NCBI RefSeq assembly: GCF_014638275.1
Contig: NZ_BMFJ01000001.1
Coordinates: forward strand, 2,282,338-2,346,337
Length of the DNA: 64,000 nt
Direction of reading: 5' to 3'
Origin: Primorskyibacter flagellatus
GTDB lineage: Bacteria > Pseudomonadota > Alphaproteobacteria > Rhodobacterales > Rhodobacteraceae
Shown: piece by piece, positions 60,236 to 64,000 of the stretch
Numbering within the stretch: position 1 is the stretch's first letter
Layout: every line of letters begins with the position of its first letter
The notes under the pieces: model-generated
What the model was told of the DNA's origin: nothing
The model's database searches: none
Seen by the model: only the letters and a program-made list of their open reading frames with translations
Made by a program: the position numbers and the translations under genes

Positions 60236-60471
60236 ACAGAACGCAGCATGGCGTAGATGCTGTCCTTCAGCGTCCCGCGTTCCTTGCGAAGGCCGATCAT
60301 GGTGAGGTCGTCCATCGGCTCCACATTCGTCTCGGCCCGGTGAATCTGGCGATTCAGCGCGTGGTAGCGGTCGGCCATGCGGTCGAAATGCGCATCGACC
60401 TGTTTCAGCATGGTGATGCGGTCGGCGAGGTCGGGGAATTCGTCGTGCAGTTCATGGGGCGTGTTCGACAT
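60220..60471 (-). CDS. DUF465/YdcH family protein
   Basis: 83 residues. Short helical DUF465 pattern: LHDEFPDLADRITMLKQVDAH, then MADRYHALNRQIHRAETNVE and MDDLTMIGLRKERGTLKDSI, consistent with two long helices that may form a hairpin coiled coil. Function unknown. Start at 60471 gives the family N-terminus (MSNTPHELHDEFP). The upstream sequence does not look coding. Confidence 0.87.
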   Translation of the reverse strand: MSNTPHELHDEFPDLADRITMLKQVDAHFDRMADRYHALNRQIHRAETNVEPMDDLTMIGLRKERGTLKDSIYAMLRSVQPTS

Positions 60472-60644
60472 GGGCTTGGTCCTTTTCTCTGTGCCGGGAG
60501 CAGAGGATACCGATTCCTCACGCGCGGCCTTGATCGGGATCAAACCGGCGGAGACTGCCCAATCTTTCGGCAGGATCCGGTGCGGGCGGCGCGCGAACGA
60601 TCATGGCGCTTTACTTGAACCGGCGCGCTGTGCTGCCCTGGGGA

Positions 60645-60750
60645 GGCAGGGTGTCTAGGGTTCCGCCAAATTTGGGTCAGGTCCGAGAGATGCCGCCGGG
60701 CGGCAAACTCCGCCCCGGTACACGGCGGGGCAAAATCCCGGGAGAGAACT
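60645..60750 (+). promoter_or_regulatory. Guanidine-I riboswitch (ykkC family)
   Basis: All ykkC hallmark segments are present in order: CTAGGGTTCCGC (60655), GGTCCGAGAGA (60680), a variable GC stem, ACACGGCGGGG (60720), and AAAATCCCGGGAGAGA (60732-60747). These compare with the consensus CUAGGGUUCCG, GGUCCGAGAG, ACACGG and AAAAGCCCGGGAGA. It lies about 90 nt upstream of an ABC importer gene in the same direction. The importer and the adjacent ureohydrolase-like gene fit the guanidine (subtype 1) sensor rather than the ppGpp or PRPP subtypes. No U-rich terminator follows, so translational control or another expression platform is possible. Confidence 0.88.
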
Positions 60751-60838
60751 GCGTCGGGTCGCCCGCGCCAGCTTTCCATGTTCCGCCTGCGGTCGGCCTT
60801 TCACATAATTTGCGGAACGCACGACGGGGAATTTTATC

Positions 60839-61897
60839 ATGCTGAAACAAAAGCTTGCCGCCGCCGCGCTGGCCACTCTCGCGGCCCTGCCCGCCGCGGC
60901 GCAGGAAAGGACCGAGTTCAAGCTGGCCTGGACGATCTACGCCGGGTGGATGCCCTGGGGCTACATCGAAAGCTCCGGCATCATGGACAAGTGGGCCGAG
61001 AAATACGGAATCGACGTCGAGATCGTGCAGATCAACGACTACATCGAGTCGATCAACCAGTTCACCGCCGGCGCCTTCGACGGCGTGTCGGCCACCAACA
61101 TGGACGCGCTGTCGATCCCGGCGGGGTCGGGCGTGGATTCTACCGCGTTGATCGTAGGGGATTATTCCAACGGCAATGACGCGATCATCCTGAAGGGCGA
61201 AGGCGATCTCGGCTCGCTCAAGGGGAAGCCGGTGAACCTGGTGGAACTGTCGGTGTCGCATTACCTGCTGGCCCGCGCGCTGGACCAGGTCGGGATGAGC
61301 GAGGCGGATCTCGGCGGGGTGATCAACACCTCGGACGCGGACATGATCGCGGCGTTTGAAACGGACGACGTGGAGGCCGTCGTGACCTGGAACCCACTGG
61401 TCGAAACGATCATGGAAAAACCAGAGGCGACAAAGCTTTACGATAGTTCCGACATTCCCGGAGAAATCATCGACATCATGTTCGTGAACACCGAGGTGCT
61501 GGCTGCCAATCCCGATTTCGGCAAGGCGGTGACGGGCGCGTGGTTCGAGACGATGGCGCTCATGTCCTCGGGCTCGGCAGAGGGCGACGCCGCCCTGACG
61601 GAGATGGCAGAGGCCGCGGGCACGGACCTTGAGGGTTACAAGCGCCAGCTGGCGGCGACGGCGATGTTCTACACACCTGAATCCATGAAGGAATTTGTCG
61701 AAACCTCGGACCTGCCGGGCACCATGACCACGGTGGCGGAGTTCCTGTTCGACAAGGGCATCCTTGGGGAAGGCGCGCCCTCGGCCGATTTCGTCGGGGT
61801 GGAATATGTCGGCGGGGACACCTCGGGCGATGCGGGGAACGTGAAGTTCCGCTTCACCACCGAATTCGCCGACATGGCGATTGCGGGCGAACTGTGA
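60839..61897 (+). CDS. Periplasmic substrate-binding protein, guanidine/urea-type ABC importer
   Basis: 352 residues with a signal peptide (MLKQKLAAAALATLAALPAAA). NitT/TauT-family binding protein: FKLAWTIYAGWMPWGYIESS, VQINDYIESINQFTAGAFDG, TNMDALSIPAGSGVDSTALI, and VNLVELSVSHYLLARALDQV. Members near guanidine riboswitches are commonly annotated as urea or nitrate/taurine binding. The start is preceded by ACGGGGA and lies 90 nt after the riboswitch. A 16-bp hairpin follows the stop, which may lower the level of downstream genes. Substrate guanidine is inferred from context. Confidence 0.87.
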   Translation: MLKQKLAAAALATLAALPAAAQERTEFKLAWTIYAGWMPWGYIESSGIMDKWAEKYGIDVEIVQINDYIESINQFTAGAFDGVSATNMDALSIPAGSGVDSTALIVGDYSNGNDAIILKGEGDLGSLKGKPVNLVELSVSHYLLARALDQVGMSEADLGGVINTSDADMIAAFETDDVEAVVTWNPLVETIMEKPEATKLYDSSDIPGEIIDIMFVNTEVLAANPDFGKAVTGAWFETMALMSSGSAEGDAALTEMAEAAGTDLEGYKRQLAATAMFYTPESMKEFVETSDLPGTMTTVAEFLFDKGILGEGAPSADFVGVEYVGGDTSGDAGNVKFRFTTEFADMAIAGEL

Positions 61898-61899
61898 AA

Positions 61900-61937
61900 A
61901 AATGACCAGATGACCAAATCCGGTCATCTGGTCATTT
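61900..61937. repeat. Small palindromic repeat, copy 2
   Basis: Perfect 16-bp arms AAATGACCAGATGACC / GGTCATCTGGTCATTT with a 6-nt loop, beginning 3 nt after the binding-protein stop and ending 10 nt before the permease start. It shares AAAATGACCAGATG and AATCCGGTCAT with the reverse complement of 24913-24944. As a hairpin in mRNA it could separate binding-protein from permease expression. Confidence 0.75.
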
Positions 61938-61947
61938 CTCGTCCGCC

Positions 61948-62760
61948 ATGCGCCTGATCAATCGACATCCCGGCCGTGTCCTGGCTCTCGTGCTCGCCGC
62001 GCTGCCCTTCCTTGCGGCGCTGGTCGCCTATTCGGTGAGCTCCGAGATCCGGCTGGCGGCGAACCCGCAGGACCGGCTGCTGCCGTCACTGACGAAGATC
62101 GCGGAGACGGCGGGGCGGCTGTTCACCGAGGGCGACCGGCGGACGGGGGCGATCCTGCTGTGGCATGACACCGGCGCGTCGCTGCGGCGACTGGCGCTTG
62201 GCGTGGGGATCGCGGCGCTGGTGTCGCTGGTCGCGGGCATCGGGATCGGGCTGCTTCCACACGTGCGCAAAACCTTCTCGGGCTTCGTCGCGGTGGTGTC
62301 GATGGTGCCGCCGCTGGCGGTGCTGCCGATCCTGTTCATCGTCTTCGGCCTGGGCGAGGTGTCCAAGGTCGTGCTGATCGTGGTCGGCATCACCCCGGTG
62401 ATGATCCGCGACCTTGCGGGGCGCACGATGGAGATCCCGCGGGAGATGATCGTGAAGGCGGAAACGCTCGGCGCGTCGTCCCGGGTGATCGCCAGCCGGG
62501 TGGTGCTGCCGCAGGTGATGCCGCGGCTGATCCAGTGCATCCGGCTGGCGCTTGGCCCCGCCTGGCTGTTTCTGATCGCGGCAGAGGCGATCGCATCGGA
62601 GGTCGGGCTTGGCTACCGGATTTTCCTTGTGCGGCGGTATCTCGCGATGGATGTGATCCTGACCTACGTGATCTGGATCACGGCGCTGGCCTTCGTGATG
62701 GACTGGCTGCTGCGGCTTCTGGCGCGGCGGGCGTTTCCGTGGACGGGGGCGGGGTTGTGA
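61948..62760 (+). CDS. ABC importer permease (NitT/TauT type)
   Basis: 270 residues, six membrane helices, BPD_transp_1 fold. The EAA-type loop contacting the ATPase is AETLGASSRVIASRVVLPQV. Other stretches: IALVSLVAGIGIGLLPHVRK-like region, MVPPLAVLPILFIVFGLGEV, and a final WITALAFVMDWLLRLLARRA. Spacing to the binding protein is 50 bp, occupied by a hairpin. The gene is followed by a 142-bp G/C-rich double-hairpin element before the ATPase gene. No clear ribosome-binding site is visible other than in the hairpin vicinity. Confidence 0.92.
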   Translation: MRLINRHPGRVLALVLAALPFLAALVAYSVSSEIRLAANPQDRLLPSLTKIAETAGRLFTEGDRRTGAILLWHDTGASLRRLALGVGIAALVSLVAGIGIGLLPHVRKTFSGFVAVVSMVPPLAVLPILFIVFGLGEVSKVVLIVVGITPVMIRDLAGRTMEIPREMIVKAETLGASSRVIASRVVLPQVMPRLIQCIRLALGPAWLFLIAAEAIASEVGLGYRIFLVRRYLAMDVILTYVIWITALAFVMDWLLRLLARRAFPWTGAGL

Positions 62761-62773
62761 GGGCGGTGGTGCG

Positions 62774-62893
62774 CCCCCTCCCCGGCCCTCCCCCTGTCAG
62801 GGGGAGGGGGACCCGCGCCTGTGGTGCCAGTATGCGCATTGATCCGACAGCTGTGCTTCCCTCCCCCCGGCGGGGGGAGGGAGAGGGAGGGGG
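62774..62893. repeat. Palindromic G/C-rich element (double hairpin), copy 2, inside operon
   Basis: Outer arms CCCCCTCCC (62774) / GGGAGGGGG (62885). Inner hairpins are CCCTCCCCCTG-T-CAGGGGGAGGG (62786-62808) and TCCCTCCCCCCG-G-CGGGGGGAGGGA (62858-62882). It separates permease and ATPase genes of one importer, where a short gap would be expected. Similar layout to 31748-31845. Confidence 0.72.
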
Positions 62894-62902
62894 TGTCCGC
62901 AG

Positions 62903-63748
62903 ATGACCTTCGTCTCCGTCCGCAACATCTTCCAGAGCTACGGGGACCGGCCGATCCTCGAACGGGTGAACCTCGACGTGGCGGAGGGGGAGTTCGTGTC
63001 CATCGTCGGCGCCTCGGGCTGCGGCAAGTCCACCTTCCTGCGGTTGCTGCTGGCAGAGGAGCGGCCCGTGAAGGGCGAAATCCGCATCGACGGCAATCCG
63101 CCCGCCGTCGAACCGGGGCGCGAGCGCGGGGTGGTGTTCCAGCGGTATTCGGTCTTTCCCCATATGACCGTGCGCGAGAATATCGTTGCCGGAGAAAGCT
63201 TTGAGCGGGCCTCGGGGCGATTCTTCGGCGCCGAACGCCGAGCGGCGCTGGCCCGCGCCGACGCGGTGCTGGCGCGGATCGGCCTGTCGCATGTCGCCGG
63301 GCAATATCCGGCGACGCTGTCGGGGGGCATGCAACAGCGCCTGGCCATCGGGCAGGCACTTGCCGCACGGCCGCGCATCCTGCTGCTGGACGAACCTTTC
63401 GGCGCGCTCGATCCTGGTACGCGGCTGCAGATGCATGACTTCCTGATGGAGCTGCGGGCCGAGACGGGCATGACCGTCTTCATGGTCACCCACGACCTGT
63501 CCGAGGGCTTCAAGCTGGGCGACCGTGTTCTGGTCTTTGACAAGACCAGATGGGACGCAGACTATCCCGACCGGTACGGTGCCACCGTGACCTACGATTT
63601 CGATGCACGGGATGGCGGGATGCCGTTCCAGCACCTTCTCGACCAGTTCCCCGGCCTCGCGCCGGAGTTCCCCCTCTCCGCGCTGCCGGGCTCCGCGGTC
63701 AGGGACCACCAAGGCCCGGAAGCCGCCCCGACGGGGCCAAGACTTTAG
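62903..63748 (+). CDS. ABC importer ATPase (NitT/TauT type)
   Basis: 281 residues. Walker A IVGASGCGKSTFL, Q-loop VVFQRYSVFPHMTVREN, signature LSGGMQQRLAIGQALA, Walker B ILLLDEPFGALDPGT, H-loop MVTHDLSEGFKLGDR. The last 65 residues are an extension with FPGLAPEFPLSALPG. It completes the importer encoded with the preceding two genes. Start is ATG with GGTGTCCGCAG upstream (weak). The next gene starts 9 bp after its stop. Confidence 0.92.
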   Translation: MTFVSVRNIFQSYGDRPILERVNLDVAEGEFVSIVGASGCGKSTFLRLLLAEERPVKGEIRIDGNPPAVEPGRERGVVFQRYSVFPHMTVRENIVAGESFERASGRFFGAERRAALARADAVLARIGLSHVAGQYPATLSGGMQQRLAIGQALAARPRILLLDEPFGALDPGTRLQMHDFLMELRAETGMTVFMVTHDLSEGFKLGDRVLVFDKTRWDADYPDRYGATVTYDFDARDGGMPFQHLLDQFPGLAPEFPLSALPGSAVRDHQGPEAAPTGPRL

Positions 63749-63757
63749 GAGACAGAG

Positions 63758-64000
63758 ATGTTTTCCGACCGAACCCGTTCCCACCATCCGCGCGACCGGC
63801 ATCTGCCCGACCGCCGCGCGCATCATCCGGACCTGACCAAGCTGCTTGGCTGGAAGGCCATGCAGGCGGAGAAGGACATCCCCGGCGATCGTTGGGAGGA
63901 AGAGCGGAGATGGGCCCTGCGCATGGGCCTGACCGGCGCCGAGTCGATCGAGGACAAGTCGATCCCGACCTTCGCGCGCGGAGAGCTGCCGCATTACGCG
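63758..64000 (+). CDS. N-terminus of guanidine hydrolase/agmatinase-like enzyme (cut by window end)
   Basis: Only 81 residues are visible, ending PTFARGELPHYA. The segment PDLTKLLGWKAMQAEKDIPG, then ESIEDKSIPTFARGELPHYA, fits my memory of the N-terminal region of the GdmH (guanidine hydrolase) branch of the agmatinase/arginase superfamily, whose next stretch is typically a GINTF-type motif. Metal-binding motifs lie beyond the window, so this is not proven. Ribosome-binding site AGGAGACAG is strong. It directly follows a guanidine-type importer behind a guanidine riboswitch. A urea carboxylase-associated protein is a less likely alternative. Confidence 0.6.
   Translation, partial: MFSDRTRSHHPRDRHLPDRRAHHPDLTKLLGWKAMQAEKDIPGDRWEEERRWALRMGLTGAESIEDKSIPTFARGELPHYA

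Noticed and set aside
60655..60747. TPP riboswitch reading of the leader, from GGTCCGAGAGATGCCG-like words
   Set aside because: The CUGAGA and ACCUGAUCCGGAUAAUGCC blocks of THI elements are absent, while all ykkC blocks are present in order, and the downstream genes are not thiamine-related.

Overview
The window reads as a chromosomal segment from a high-GC alphaproteobacterium, most likely a marine member of the Rhodobacteraceae (Roseobacter group). Pointers are the short editing-less prolyl-tRNA synthetase, the HdaA-like replication inhibitor next to polyphosphate kinase, the tandem DUF1194 proteins, the CC3252-type NrsF anti-sigma factor, the PccR/ScfR-controlled propionyl-CoA genes and many compact operons with ATGA/GTGA overlaps. 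I saw no transposase, integrase, prophage, CRISPR array, rRNA or tRNA. Coding density is high and the few long gaps carry repeats or regulatory RNA structures.

Layout. 0-7 kb: a PdxI-like aldo/keto reductase diverging from a TetR regulator. Then comes an ECF sigma/NrsF pair diverging from a complete bufferin operon (bufA1 precursor, bufB MNIO enzyme, bufC partner, DoxX membrane protein). Both directions start from near-identical SigF-type promoters. 7-17 kb: small secreted and membrane proteins, folA-thyA, a lipoprotein gene coupled to a Slam-type outer-membrane lipoprotein exporter, gloA, two DUF1194 von Willebrand-type proteins, a 685-bp non-coding repeat region, an LdtR-like MarR regulator, sdhE and an XRE regulator. 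16-27 kb: aspartate aminotransferase, MATE exporter, a DUF1007/NicO nickel-cobalt exporter pair with a microsatellite-encoded His-Asp loop, a cyclase-family enzyme with an altered metal motif, a ToxR-like/TPR regulator, a broken small gene, an ArsR-SRPBCC pair and an epoxide-hydrolase-like enzyme.

27-46 kb is housekeeping: parE, TadE/TadG-like pilus-associated proteins, lolDC, proS (with a possible attenuator in its leader), AI-2E-family permease, hdaA, ppk1, ppx, nuclease and DnaJ-like proteins. 46-60 kb is the propionyl-CoA assimilation region: methylmalonyl-CoA mutase, pccA, pccB and the regulator pccR, interspersed with small lipoproteins and conserved hypotheticals. TTTGCAAA-type sites lie upstream of pccB and pccR.

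60.5-64 kb ends with what I consider the most interesting locus. A ykkC-family guanidine-I riboswitch stands upstream of an ABC importer (periplasmic binding protein, permease, ATPase). These are followed by the N-terminus of a protein that resembles the guanidine hydrolase/agmatinase family, cut by the window edge. Together they suggest guanidine-induced uptake and hydrolysis of guanidine as a nitrogen source.

Three families of short intergenic repeats recur in the window: a GCCTCCGGCGGGG(A/G)TATTT element, a small AAATGACC palindrome, and large G/C-rich double hairpins. Starts were chosen from ribosome-binding sites, overlaps and family N-termini. All family assignments come from reading the sequence, without database searches.
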